Assembly (NCBI RefSeq): GCF_018446385.1
Contig: NC_055990.1
Location: 28,109,891 to 28,173,890 of the forward strand
Direction: 5' to 3'
DNA: 64,000 nt
Origin: Zingiber officinale
Taxonomy: Eukaryota > Streptophyta > Magnoliopsida > Zingiberales > Zingiberaceae
Shown here: piece after piece, positions 21,012-33,570 of the stretch
Position numbering within the stretch: the first letter of the stretch is position 1
Layout: each line of letters begins with the position of its first letter
The notes under the pieces: model-generated
Database searches by the model: none
Told to the model about the DNA's origin: nothing
What the model saw: only the letters and a program-made list of their open reading frames with translations
Made by a program: the position numbers and the translations under genes

Positions 21012-22061
21012 CTATTCGTCATGCTCCTCTGTAGTTCTGGAATAGACTAGAATGTCGTCGATGAACACAATGACAAATTTGTCAAGGTATTCACTGAACA
21101 CTCTATTCATCAAGTCCATGAAGACTGCAGGTGCATTAGTCACACCAAAAGGCATGACTACGAATTCATAGTGTCCGTATCTGGTCCTGAAAGCTGTTCT
21201 GGGTATGTCACTCTCCTTCACTTTCAACTGATGGTACCCAGAGCGCAGATCTATCTTGGAGAACACTGTTGCACCTTTCAATTGATCAAATAAATCATCG
21301 ATCCTGGGCAGTGGATACTTGTTCTTGATGGTCACCTGATTCAGAGCCCTATAATCTATGCACATCCGCATAGATCCATCCTTCTTCTTGACAAACAACA
21401 CAGGAGCTCCCCATGGTGAGTGACTAGGGCGAATGAAACCCTTGTCAAGCAGCTCCTGAAGTTGTTCTTGTAGCTCTTTCAACTCTGCTGGGGACATGCG
21501 GTATGGAGCTTTTGAAATTGGACCGGTACCAGGAACCAGTTCAATCTCAAACTCCACCTCTCTATTGGGAGGTAGTCCAGGTAGCTCTTCTGGGAACACC
21601 TCTGGATACTCACAGACTACCCGAACTTCCTCCTGCTTAGGTCTTTCTTCTTCCTCTGTACTCACGATGAATGCAAGAAAACCAGTACACCCTTTAGCTA
21701 ACATCTGGTGAGCTGTGAGAGAAGAGAGGAATTTCTGGGTCTTCCTCTTTGGTACTCCTGTAAATTCAAAGGATGGTTCACCTTCTGGACTAAAGATCAC
21801 TTTTCTTCTGCGGCAGTCCACTGAAGCACTGTACTTGCTGAGGAAATCCATACCCAAAATGATATCGAAATCCTGCATAGCGAGGACTACCAGATTAACA
21901 CATAGCTCTCGGTCTGAAATTCTGACTGGTACAGACCGAAGCCACTGGCTGGACTCCATGACGTCTCCAGAAGGCAGAGTTGTCAGGAACTTGAAATTCA
22001 TGTTTTCTGTAGGTACCTGTAATTCTTTGTGGATATAAAGAATGGGTCGCCCAAGTATCAA
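21012..22061 (-). pseudogene. Gyp-B protease C-terminal part and RT fingers/palm
   Basis: The protease end has [22 protein letters not shown] follows with [23 protein letters not shown]-type [46 protein letters not shown] and catalytic FIDDILVYS. The protease active site lies just upstream in another frame as DTW, where DTG/DSG is required, with a one-base loss a few codons later. The frame stops at 21012 where a short deletion shifts it. Confidence 0.87.
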
Positions 22062-22116
22062 ATAGTGTAGCTATATGTTGAAAAATAACTACTTGACTGT
22101 TACGACCGTGGAGGCA

Positions 22117-23308
22117 CTAGCGGCTTTTTGGGTAAGGAGAATACTCGGCATTGTCAAAGGCTGGAACGGTGGAGCTTCCAACCTTCCTTGACTGATCCGA
22201 GGTCCTTCCGAGTTGCAGCATATAATGTAGTTGAGGCTTGGCTCCATATTGTATTGGCTGTGGCTGGGGTGCTTTGAACTTGTTAGGACACTGTTTGGCC
22301 ATGTGTCCTTCTTGACCACAAGAATAACATCCAGTCTTACCCAAGAGCTCCTGGATGTGTTCTCCCACATTTGGGGGAAGGAGCTTAGTCTGCTTGGTTT
22401 CTGGTCCTCCCTTCGGTTACTTCCTAAATCCCACTGCTTTCTTTTAGTGCCCTTGCTTTTCCAGTTCTGTTTATTTGACGATTTCCCCCAGTCTTGGTCT
22501 CCATCTTGATTGGCTTGTGTTGCTCTCTTTGTGCCTTCATGCTGCTCAGGTAGTGCTCAGCTACTAAGGCTCTACTGACCAACTCTTCTCCAGTCAGGGG
22601 CTGATGAGTCCCACTGCTCACATTAAGTGATATCACAGGCTTCAGCATTCTGAGCATTAGTCTGACTCGCTCCTTCTCTGTGCTTACTAGTTCTGGGCAG
22701 AGACGAGCTAGCCTGTTGAATCTTTTAACTGCTTCCTCCACTGTCAGATCCCCCTGTCTGAACTCCATAAACTCCTCGTAATGCTTGTTGGTGATCTTTT
22801 GGTGAAAGAACTCGTCGTAGAACTCTGTCTCAAAATCAATCCATCTCATCTGATTGACTGCCCTCTTGCTTTTGACTCTCTCCCACCACATGCGTGCGTC
22901 TCCAGTCAGGCAGAAGGAGGCACACTTGACCTTCTCGACTGCGAGTCAAGAAGCTCCATGGTGCTCTCCGGTGTCTTGAACCAAGCCGGGCATGCCTGAT
23001 AAGCTCTCTGGTTTCAGTTTCAGCCACTGTATAAGGTAAGCTTCTTGTCTCTGGGGTGCTGTGACGCCTCCCTGGGTAGCTGGTGGAACCTCAGTTACCA
23101 CTGGAGTCTCCATAGTTACTGTTTGAGGAGTAGGAGGGACTGGTTGTTGATTTGCCATCAGATTGGCAATTACTTGCTGCTGCTCAGCTACTTGTTTCTG
23201 AAGTTGGGCAACAACTTCAGAAAGATTGGGCTCAGTTGAGCCTGGTCTCTCTTCCTCCTGAACTTGGTCCTCAGTACGAGCGGTACGGGGACGTCCTCTT
23301 CTCGACAT
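22117..23308 (-). pseudogene. Gyp-B gag with CCHC zinc knuckle
   Basis: It starts MSRRGRPRTARTEDQV at 23308, with a Gln-rich coiled-coil-like stretch (AQLQKQVAEQQQVIANLM). An in-frame TGA at 22946-22948 splits it. The frame resumes with the retrotransposon gag core (MWWERVKSKRAVNQMRW, FMEFRQGDLTVEEAVKRFNRLARLCP) to 22424. A frameshift then leads to the knuckle CYSCGQEGHMAKQC (about 22331-22290). Gag would form the particle and bind RNA. Stop and frameshift prevent one product. Confidence 0.87.
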
Positions 23309-23550
23309 CTAGTTAAACAAATAAGAAAATTTGATCATTTCTCTACCCTTTCTAAACATACCAATTTATATATTAAGAAAGGAAATAGCTAAAAGAATAA
23401 AACTCTTATCTTACTCATTCACTTATAACTATCAATCCACACTGCAAATAATAATGTAAGTAAAGGAAAGCAATAAAGAAAGAACTTAAATACTTTCTTA
23501 CTTGAAGGCGGCAAGGATGATGATGATGTGTGTGTGATGCTGGAAAATAG

Positions 23551-23567
23551 AAACCGCTCTGATACCA
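23551..23567 (-). other. Gyp-B primer-binding site
   Basis: The minus strand reads TGGTATCAGAGCGGTTT, starting two bases after the 5' LTR end. This is the usual plant match to the 3' end of initiator methionine tRNA, which primes reverse transcription. Confidence 0.88.
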
Positions 23568-23569
23568 AC

Positions 23570-26483
23570 TGTAACGGCCGCCCTCCTTACTACTACTACT
23601 CTGATGACGACCGTTACTTACTACTCGTTCTACTAAACTGAATTTTCTCTTAACTTAAAGAAAATAAACTTGTCATGATATCTGTTGTTGTTTTTTTTTT
23701 TAGCATGCTATCACTTCTAAATATCTCAGTACTACCCTCAACCAAGCTTATCAATCATGCTAAAATGTATTAACATGTTACCATGACAGTGTTTAGCATT
23801 TAACACTTATAGGCATGTATAGATCTGTAAACCAATTCAGTTAACTTGCAAACGAATTCCAGTTAACATGTATAGCCACAAATGTGTAGGCATTTAAAAC
23901 TTGCAAACTGAATTAGTTACCCCAGCAAACGAAATCCATCATTTGTTCACATTAAGAACTTAAGCAAACTTGCACATGATAAATTTGTAAACTACCAGTT
24001 AACATTTTTGCATGTACTTCTACCAATCATACATCTAACAACCATTAACAGATTAGCAAATATGGCTATTACTCATCTTGAGCAAACTCATGGCATGTCA
24101 GTTTTCACAGAGTGTTACTTTGCAATAAAAAATAACAACTTCCAACAGCAACAGATAACACAAGAGCAGATAAGTATCACGGCCGAAATAGTTCTCAAGC
24201 TTAAGCAATGCAATTCAGGCTAAAATAATATAGAACTTTACAGTTTTAAGCAACATGAAAGGATCTGAATTTTCCAAACTCCACGGCAACAATCTGAAAC
24301 TCCAGATTTAAGCAATGCACCAAAACCGAATTTCACATAACTCAAACAATTCATATTGTACTCAACAGAACCAACGTATCTAATCAACTTCAAAACAGTA
24401 AAACAGGGAGAGCATAAAGAATCTGAATTTTTTTATTAATTCTCCTAGTTATTTAAGAAGAAACCTAAATAATTTAACTTGCAGAAATTTAAGAGCAAGG
24501 TCCCCAAATCTTCCATCACCGCCATCCACACACACATCACCAGTGTCTCCTTGTCGCCTTCTTCTATGCCATTTTAGCCTTTCCTTTACTTTTATCTATA
24601 TCTGCAGTAGGAGGAAAAAGTAGTATCTATAAGCTAAAAGCTTAGTAAGTGCTTTCTACTCACAAAATCCGATACGGAATGCATAAGCATAAAAGAAAGC
24701 AGGGAAATACATGCTCAACATGAAAATAGCAAATGGAACTACATCATGCATCTCTAAAGGAAACAACAATTTAATTTGCTAAAATTGGCAACTTTGATAA
24801 AAGAACTTGTTATGTTGGTTTCCAAATTAATACTTGTATACTTTAAAAATAATATTCAACTTAACTTGGGCCCGACATTGTACCACTTTGCGCGCCTTTC
24901 TTAATGAGAATTGAGGTAGCTAATCCCAAAACCATTAAGACACTTCTAGACCTTATGTCTAGGGGCAACTTGGAGCCCATCCCTTGGACCTTATGTCCGG
25001 TACATGCCCTTGAAAGTAAAATACTTTTCTTTATATCTTTCTTTAATTACTTCTTCTAATAAAATGCCTTGGCATTTATTAGAGGCAATTTAAGCAACTC
25101 ATTTAGCAGCTCAAACACATGCCACGTTCACATTAAGGGTTTAAACAATTTAAGCATATCCCTCTTTCACATTAAGCTACAGAACTAACTCCAATACCAA
25201 CTTTTCATACCTAACAGATGTAAAGGTAAGAATTCTAGAAATAACCCAAAAAAATATAGCCTCATGAGACATAGCTGAATCAACTCAATATATATCACAT
25301 CACAAGTAATCAATTTTCTACTGCGAAACTATCCATAACCAATTATGATCAATTTGCATGCTTTATCATGATTGAATTGATAGGAAGACTAAAGTTCGAA
25401 CCTACTGCATTCATCACTAAAACTAGTTTCTATTGAACTAAAATTTGCTTCCAATAGAAAACATCTGAGGATGATGGCATCCAAACAAAGCACTAATACA
25501 TCAGCACTAGCATTTCTAATTCAGTACTAATACATGAGGTTAGCCAATTCTATCGACAATAATATTCCAGGTAATGCCAGATAGTATAATTCCAGTGGTA
25601 ACACAACAGGCTTAAACTAGAATATATCTACTTAAACATGCTTGATGTGTAAGGTAAACACACCTAACTAGCATGCTGTGGTATCAAGGGAAACCCTCAA
25701 ACCTTCTGTTCGTGCACTAAATAAAACATCAAGAACTGAAACCAAAACTTAAACCTATTTGCCAGATCAAGGAACAAGATCCGAAACTACATACACTGAG
25801 GAAAAAGGCTACTGTTGTTCATTTCACAACAACAAAACACAAACGAAAAACCCCGAAAGCTACTCCTACCGCAGGTGAGAAGCACTTACCATGGGTTCTT
25901 GGACTTACAACCGGAGAAAGAGATCTAGGGTTCGGATGAGGTGAAGGTTTCGGCGATCCCTTCCTATCCGCATGTTCTCCTTGACGAGGAGACCACGAAT
26001 CCGCGAACAACTCCCGGAAAGAAGTCCTCGCCGGCCACCGGAAACGAGCCCTAGCGCCGTCGCCCCTTTTTCGCCCGAGAAAGAAAAATCGCGCCGTCGG
26101 GAGAGAAAAGAGAGGAAAAAACTTAGGTTTAGGTCACGGTAAACACTTAACCTCTTTATAACTTAGTTTTAATTTGATTCCAACTATGCTTAAATTTATT
26201 TCTCTCCATACTAGGTTAATAAAACCGTGTAGCTCAGCTGGTTGGTTGGGCCGATTACAGCTTGGGCCCGAGAAGCTGGGTTCGAATCCTAGCTCTTGCA
26301 CTTTGTGTTTTTTTTTTTTTTTTTTTCTAAACTTCCTCTTCCCGGTAAAAATGCCAAACGGACTCCAAAAATTACATAAAAATACTCTAAAAATTCCTAA
26401 AAATCCCTAGAATATTTTAAAAGTATTTTCAGACATTTCCAAAGATATTTAGAACTCAAAGTAAGGAGAATCGGGTCGTTACA
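23570..26483 (-). repeat. Gyp-B 5' LTR (2,914 bp)
   Basis: Minus-strand ends are TGTAACGACCCGATTC (26483) and GGCGGCCGTTACA (23570). There is no gene inside. The block 24880-25080 (with ATGCCTTGGCATTTATTAGAGG) is related to blocks in the Gyp-C and Gyp-D LTRs. 25921-26483 is duplicated at 18142-18700. Confidence 0.9.
26223..26326 (+). promoter_or_regulatory. tRNA-like Pol III module, antisense in Gyp-B 5' LTR
   Basis: Second copy of the module at 18443: box A 26230-26241, box B GGTTCGAATCC 26279-26289, then 19 T (26308-26326). Only one base differs in the preceding arm (ACCGTG versus ATCGTG). Confidence 0.7.
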
Positions 26484-27712
26484 TTATAATCCATCATGCT
26501 AACGAAGAAGTAGAGAACTACTCTCTCTCCAAACACCTCAAGGAAATCACTAAGTGATGACCTGATCTCCAAAAACATTCTCTGCTTCTTCCTTCACGTG
26601 GTACCGGGTCACGTAAAGGTTAAGCAGCTAACTTCAACTCTCTCATGTCAGTACAAATCATATATCCAAATGTACTCTCCAACTCATACACCCTAGTAAT
26701 GGATGTATCTCATAAGTGTTAAGCAGGTAGCTTTACACTTTTCCACATCAGTGGAGGTATCCGAATGTACCTTCTAAGTCAATCAACTAGGTGCAGACAG
26801 TCCATGGTCAAAGTCCCCATGAAATAGGATACGACAATCCTCTACAGGTTGACCCAACCGATAATGGTATACGACTAATTCAGTCTTTTCCAGAATGGTA
26901 CAAGTCATGTACTCAAATGTATCTCCCAAATATCTAACCAAGCACAAGTAACCCCAAAGATCAGAATCTCTAGAAATAGAGTATGACGATACCCTAATGA
27001 TCGAACTGCTAAATAAATCGGTCGTCAACTAACTGATCTAATAAGGGTAAATCAATCCTCGTCAAAATCAACTAAGGTAAAATCGATCCACCACTACCCA
27101 AGTCAACGAGGGTAATCTACTAACCTAACCAACATGAGTAAATCAATACTCTACTAATCAAAATAACAGGAGTACAAAACCAACTAAGATAAATCAAACC
27201 ACCACTGCACAAGTCGATCAGGTAAATCAATCCTAAACTGATCTAACCAACCGGAGTAATACAAACTGAGTCAACATATGCATACAGATATCATCCACTA
27301 TCCAGCTAATAATAATAGAGACTGGTATGTGACTCTGACTCTCAACCAACTAGTAGTAACAAACACTAAAACTACTAATAGTATGATATGAGGAAATCCC
27401 CTGAGACTGTAAATCCTTGATCTCCAGTAGGGTCAACCGTGATCAGTGATTGACCCAACCCATGAAATGCATGTTACAAATAATTGGACAGGTACTAACA
27501 AAAGTGTACTAATAAATGTCATCACTATCAGAATAACAATGCAGGTACTAACAGAAATGTATGATAGCAATATGCAAACATACCTCCTATAGCCTGGAGA
27601 TGTCCTGCTGTTGCTTGGTCCCAAAGCCCGAAAGTCACATCAAGAAAACCGAAACACAAAACCCAAAAACACGAATAACAGGCATCGTAAACCTGCTTTA
27701 ATACCACTTAAT
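26484..27712 (-). other. Gyp-A2 noncoding leader
   Basis: No ORF. It is homologous to 14040-14946 of Gyp-A1 (shared words such as CATACCTCCTATAGC and GGAGATGTCCTG). The primer-binding site is decayed (TGGTATTAAAG, minus, ending 27706). Confidence 0.65.
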
Positions 27713-30700
27713 TGTCATGCCCCCAAAGGAGTCTTTGCCAGACAAAAATCCGGCAGCATCTCCCCTGTACCGATGACAATCTGAAGCATCAATACAAGTA
27801 AAATACATTAGCCACATGCGGCTGGAATATTTATATACACAACCACGCAGTTATAATAACAACCCACTCGGCTGGAATGAAACAATAACAACCACGCAGT
27901 TATATATAAAAGAGCCCACACGACTGTACTAAAACACAGCGGAAAAATGAAGGAAAGCCCACACAATACAATCAACACACTGCTAGCCGGCTAGGCTTTA
28001 TACAACAACCACAACAACAAATACAACAACACACCAAATACAACAATCACCAAATACAAATAAAAGATATACAAAACCTGAAACGATCATCGAATGTGAC
28101 GTAGGACCCAGCAGACAGGATACTCCGAGCGACACTCCAACCATCTACCTGAAAACATAAAGATATACATGCGGTGGTGAGTATAGGTAACTTAGCGGGT
28201 AATAGAAAAGATAGTGCATGGTCTATAAATAAACATAGAGATCAAAGGTATACAGTCTCAGTAGGGAATCAAAGAACATGATCCTACTATCATAATCAAT
28301 GCATCTGAACATATCAGACCTACTAACCTGACATACATACTGTACAAACCACAACCGACATATGATAGATACATACCCAATCTGGAATCAACACCTGGTA
28401 TAATGGTCAATAAACTCACCATATCTGCAATAGACCTACTCGTGACACCTGTGCAATATAAATACGACTGCAAATACATGTAAAATAAATGACATGTATG
28501 CAGCATGACAACCATATGCAACAATCATATCGCAAACAAATGCAACATACCACAAACACATGCAACTAGTATCTACTAGGCATGTATGCAAATATATCTC
28601 CAAAGATACACCGCGCATCAAATGCCAATGTGCATGCATGCTCCATGGTCACCCCCGCCACCTCTCTAGACACCACGACCCCTGTATGGCTGAGAGGCTT
28701 GGGTCCGTGACAAACCGTACTAGCCTCCAGTACAAGCACCGCTATAGGCAGCTGAAGCGGACGGTCAGCTAAGTAGTTATATAACTACATAGCTAAGGGT
28801 CCCTGACCACTCACATCTCTAGCCCTCTGACTACTGTACCCTCAAGACTCACTACTCCAGAGTGGTCGAGGCTGACAGAACACTGAGTGGCTAAGTAAGC
28901 GCGACAGGACTAGCTCCACTCCTAGCTACCACTCTCCATCAGTGGTCGAAAGGATAGCTATAAACGACTGACGACTCTCACAACCACAAGGAAGACACTA
29001 GTCGTCAGCAATGCAATGAATGATGAACATGATATATATATAATCATGATACGAACACCGTCATCATCCATGCAACTCTAAATCCACCTAAGTACCCCAC
29101 AACATGAGTATGATCATCATGATACCTCCACACATCCCACCAAACACATATACGCAACTATATAGGTATAATCAACCAAGATCTCCGATAATCCCCCTAA
29201 ACACATGTACACGGAACATAGGTACAATCAACATGTATCCTCCATTAAAACCCATCAGACACGTGTATATACAACAAATATACGATCAACACAACTCCAA
29301 TCATCACACCAGATAGAAGTATACATGACATACCAATGGACAAACCTCATATGAATGCCACCAACAAAATATCCCCTACCATACATACTCTACATGTAAA
29401 AATACCACAGAGTATAGACAATCCAAAGTGTAGACTGTATAAGAATTAAATAGAACATCACAAAGGTCAAGCATAATTATCAAGCAGGAGAGTAACCAAC
29501 GAACACGATATAAGGTAAAGCAGCCTAAACCATCACATAATAACCATGCACTAAGCTCAATAAAAATCTACATAGAGCCAAGGAAGAAATACCCGCCTTA
29601 AAATGTAGATGGTGTCAAGTAATCTAGCATCGAGACGCTCATCCCGAATCCAAGTCCTGCAGCAATCAATATATTTATATTTTATTTAGCTAAATCCATA
29701 TGAATTAAATAGCTAAATAAAATCCCTAACCCAATAGGATCACTCCAATCAAATCTGATCTCTGACTAATCCCCCAAATCAACACATCATTTAATCCAAT
29801 AGCAATCTCCACATAATGATATCAAACCATAATAACCTATCATAAAAATCAAATCTCCATCATAAGTCCACAACCACCAAACATCCTCATCAACAACTAA
29901 TCAAACCACCACATCTGATAATGCAATCAACAATCAATCCAATGATCCTAAGAATAATCATATAACAATCTACATCAACCAATCACCATATCCACAATTC
30001 CAACCCAATACAAACCCTAATCACTCCAACACATACCAATAACGATCATGTATCCATTTACATAAATCGTTCACCCAACAACCATTATAAGTCAACTCCA
30101 AAACTCACTTATCAAACACTACTCAAACCTCCTTAAAAATCCTTTAATCTTTCCAAACATAATCTACAATCCATCTACTAATCCAAACCAATGTGGGAAT
30201 TAAATCAATCTTCAAAAACTCACCTAAAACTGGATATAGTTGCTAGTGTTTCACCGCCATCTCTAGAGCTACTGCTACCCCCTCCCACTCCCATCACCTA
30301 CTAATCAAACATCCTAATCCAGATTTAAAATCTTAACCAACAAAGGAGCAATGATCAGATATCTATACCTCATCCATGATCTGTTGGATCCGTTCCTTGT
30401 CCACCAGAGAATCCATCCAGGCAGAAGAAGTGAGATCAAGCTCTCTGCCAATAGGTATAGTCACAGAGAGGAACTCGTTCCATCACGGCAGACGACGCCA
30501 GGCAGAAGGGGGAAACAGAAAGGCAGTAGATCAATCAGCTATGGATTGATCGAAAATGTGATAACCGAAGATAAAACGAGGAGCAATCCATGCTAGGGCT
30601 CACCTTAAACCCCTTCTTGGCCGAAGATCCATCCATGTGGCTGGCTACTCGGAAAGAAAGGCAAGAAACCTCAGCGGTAGGTCGAACGACGTCACACGAT

Positions 30701-31371
30701 CGAAACTAAGGAGGGACGGCGACGACCGACTCAGAGCTTGTGTGGTCAGCGTCGATGATGGGAGGTGGCAACGGACAAGGGCAGCGGTGTCAATGACTGG
30801 TAGGGACGGGCACCGGCATCTCACCGACTAGGTGCCACGACGATGCGAGAGGGAGTGGGAGAGGGAAACTCGGCCGGCGGTGCGCCGATGCGATCGAGAT
30901 GCCAGCGGCGGTGGCGCGACAGCAAGGGAAGAATCGGAGAGGATAGGAGAAGATCGAACCGCCTGGTAACCAAAAGGGCTTGGCGTCGGTGAGACACGTG
31001 GAGGGAAGGTCGCTGCCGGCGATGAACTCACGGTGGCCGATGATCGGGCGAGGAGAAAATCGTGAGAGGGGCTCGGGAGAAAGGAAATCTACGTGAAGGA
31101 GGAAATCGGGGAATGAAAGGAGAGAATAGGAATTAGGGCTTAATTAAATACTTAGGTTTAATTTAATTAAACTCAAAGTTTTCTCCTTAATCAACTTCCA
31201 CTTAAATGGTGTTCCAAACAGGCCCCGTTTAACCCCACCGATTCATCCCCTCAAAACGAGTCATACGGACTCCGTTTAAATCCCAAAAATTCTCTAAAAA
31301 TTTCTGAAAAATCCAATAATATTTTCTTTTTCATCTAATAACATTTATTATTTATTTTGTGATATCTTACA
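27713..31371 (-). repeat. Gyp-A2 5' LTR (3,659 bp)
   Basis: Minus-strand ends are TGTAAGATATC (31371) and GGGGGCATGACA (27713). It has the same block order as the A1 and A3 LTRs, including a GC-rich segment (30640-31060) and repeats with GGTATAATCAAC-like words (29100-29340). No gene was found. Confidence 0.78.
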
Positions 31372-32255
31372 CAAATGCAAAATCAACATGGACTCTCTTA
31401 TGCGACCTAACAAATTCAGAATTTGATCAAGTCAGAAAATTCAACAATGCTAAGGAGCTTTGGGAGAAATTGCTCGAGCTTCATGAGATTCCTTCAGAGT
31501 CAGAAGATCAAGATAAACCAGAGTTCGAATTCAAACATGACTTTCCGGAATCAACCTCTGAACCAGACTCAGAAGAATCAGATCAGATCGATTTCATAGC
31601 ACTAATGGCCAGAGAAGAAATTGCTAAATCTGAGTCTGAATTCGAGACGACAATAGTCATGGGGGAGGATCCTATCACGGATCTAAAAGGTAAAATTATA
31701 AATTCAAATTGTAAATCTCTCATAATCTGTTTTAAGTGTAGGGAGAGAGGGCACTATAGAAACGAATGCCCCACTCGTAAGACTTGACCGACACAATCGG
31801 AGGAGAAGGAGAAAATGATCAGGAGAGGGAAGAAACACATTAAATGCTCCAAATGCAAACAAATGGGTCACTACAAAAGACAATGCCCAGAAAGAAGATC
31901 CAAGAATCCAGAGGGAGAAATCCAGGTTAGTACATTTACATTATATGAAAATCCATTTTTTGCAACACATGATTGCACTAGTTTAACTAATCCTGCTTGC
32001 TCTAGTATAGATTTCTCTTCAAAATTAGATATGCATGCTAATAATGTAATAAATAGAATTAATTCAAATAAAAATAAGAAATTAACTCTTAGAAAATTAG
32101 AAATACAAAATAATATCTTAAAAGATAGAATAGATAAGTTAGAAAAGATTGTTAATAATTTAACTAATCAACAAAATCTAGACTTGGGTTATAAGTCAAA
32201 AGTAAAACTTAAACACTACAAACCAAGCTATAATCAAGTACCTTTTACTTACTAA
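31372..32255 (+). pseudogene. Sire-2 gag with two CCHC knuckles, N-terminus lost
   Basis: The gag frame enters from the Gyp-A2 junction (NAKSTWTLLCDLTNSEFDQ, NAKELWEKLLELHE: UBN2-type) and passes an acidic region. It reaches knuckle 1 CFKCRERGHYRNEC, then TGA at 31785-31787. The same frame continues to knuckle 2 CSKCKQMGHYKRQC and a Lys/Asn-rich coiled-coil-like stretch (KLTLRKLEIQNNILKDRIDK), ending at TAA 32253-32255. Two knuckles fit Sirevirus gag. The single in-frame stop and the Gyp-A2 insertion disable it. Confidence 0.82.
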
Positions 32256-32859
32256 AATTAATTTAAAAATAACTCAAATCTAATTTATATAATTTAAATA
32301 AAATTATCAATAATATAGGGGGAGGCTCCAGAATAGTTGGCACCTCAAAAAAGGAATATACCTGACAGGATAATCGAATGCAACCAACCCGGCAGGGTAA
32401 TTAAGGTTAGATTAAAATGGGCTAGGTTTAACTTTACCCACAGTACTGGAGAAGTATTGGATGATAGTACGTTGGGGAAACTCAGTCATCACATGTCTAG
32501 AAAGATATGGCTTCGACCTGGTGCATTTGGCTAAGTGGAACTGACCAAAGCTACCCTTTATGGATCCTAACCAGTTAGACCAAGGTTTTGTATTAAGTTC
32601 AATGGGTAGGACTATTTGGAAAACCTCGAAGGCATGATTACTTTAATGATGTCCTTGTGACTCACCATAGCCCAGAAGTTTATCCAAAGAACGCCTGCTT
32701 GTTGAACCCAAAACTAAACCTAAATCTAACACAAAGTCAAACTAAATCCTAAAATTGAACCTAATTCATCTCACAAAAATTATAGGATTACTTGATTGAA
32801 AATTTAGATCGGGTGAGATGACTAAGGAACAGAAATTTAAAAGAGAATCAAATTTGAAA
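32256..32859 (+). other. Sire-2 conserved noncoding block shared with Sire-4
   Basis: No long ORF. About 500 bp (32320-32830) aligns by eye with 52980-53520 of Sire-4, including GATGATAGTACGTT and TCTAGAAAGATATGGCTTCG. It lies where protease would begin in a full element. Confidence 0.65.
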
Positions 32860-33570
32860 TTCAAATTAAAAATTAAATTCATAATTAATATTATTTTTTC
32901 AATTTAAAAATTATTTAAAAAATTTCAAAATTATTTAAAAATTATTTAAAAATCAATTTCAAAATTATTTAAAAAATTATTTTCAAAATCAATTTCAAAT
33001 TTATTTAAAAATTATTTAAACATCCTTTCAAAATCAATTTCAAAATTATTTAAAAAATTATTTTCAAAATCAATTTCAAAATTATTTAAAAATTCTTTTC
33101 AAAATCAATTTCAAAATTATTTTAAAAATCTTTTAAAACTTAATTTAAAAATTAGTTGAAAAATCTTTTAAAAATCATTTTAAAAATCTTTTAAAACCTA
33201 ATTTCAAAATTATTTGAAAAATCTTTTAAATCATTTTAAAAATCTTTTAAAACTTAATTTCAAAATTATTTGAAAAATCTTTTAAAAATCATTTTAAAAA
33301 TCTTTTAAAACTTAATTTCAAAAATTTTTTAAAAATCTTTTAAAAATCATTTAAAAAATCTTTTAAAACCTAATTTCAAAATTAGTTGAAAAATCTTTTA
33401 AAAATCATTTTAAAAATCTTTTCAAACCTAATTTCAAAATTATTTGAAAAATCTTTTAAATCATTTTAAAAATCTTTTAAAACTTAATTTCAAAATTATT
33501 TGAAAAATCTTTTAAATCATTTTAAAAATCTTTTAAAAACTTAATTTCAAAATTATTTGAAAAATCTTTA
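32860..33570. repeat. AT-rich TTTTAAAA/TTTCAAAATTATTT array in Sire-2
   Basis: Irregular tandem units of about 55 bp built from AAATCTTTTAAAAATCATTT and CTTAATTTCAAAATTATTTG. There is no coding potential. The position matches the array 53560-54830 in Sire-4. Confidence 0.8.

Larger units (their letters stand above)
18142..26483 (-). mobile_element. Gyp-B: Ty3/gypsy chromovirus (Tekay-like), nearly complete but broken
   Basis: On the minus strand the order is 5' LTR (26483-23570), PBS, gag with CCHC knuckle, protease, RT, RNase H, integrase, chromodomain-like tail, polypurine tract and part of the 3' LTR (18700-18142). The Tekay placement rests on the pol order and the C-terminal chromodomain-like sequence. 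Its outer right end adjoins Gyp-A2 leader DNA (TTATA, 26484). The left LTR is interrupted by Gyp-A1. The two LTR segments differ by 3 of 559 bases plus T-run length, so insertion was recent. Confidence 0.88.
26484..31371 (-). mobile_element. Gyp-A2: gypsy LTR and leader, inserted in Sire-2 gag, split by Gyp-B
   Basis: A 3.66-kb LTR (31371-27713) and 1.2 kb of leader are present. The rest is displaced by Gyp-B at 26483. The LTR start TGTAAGATATCAC at 31371 abuts Sire-2 gag coding sequence. Confidence 0.75.
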
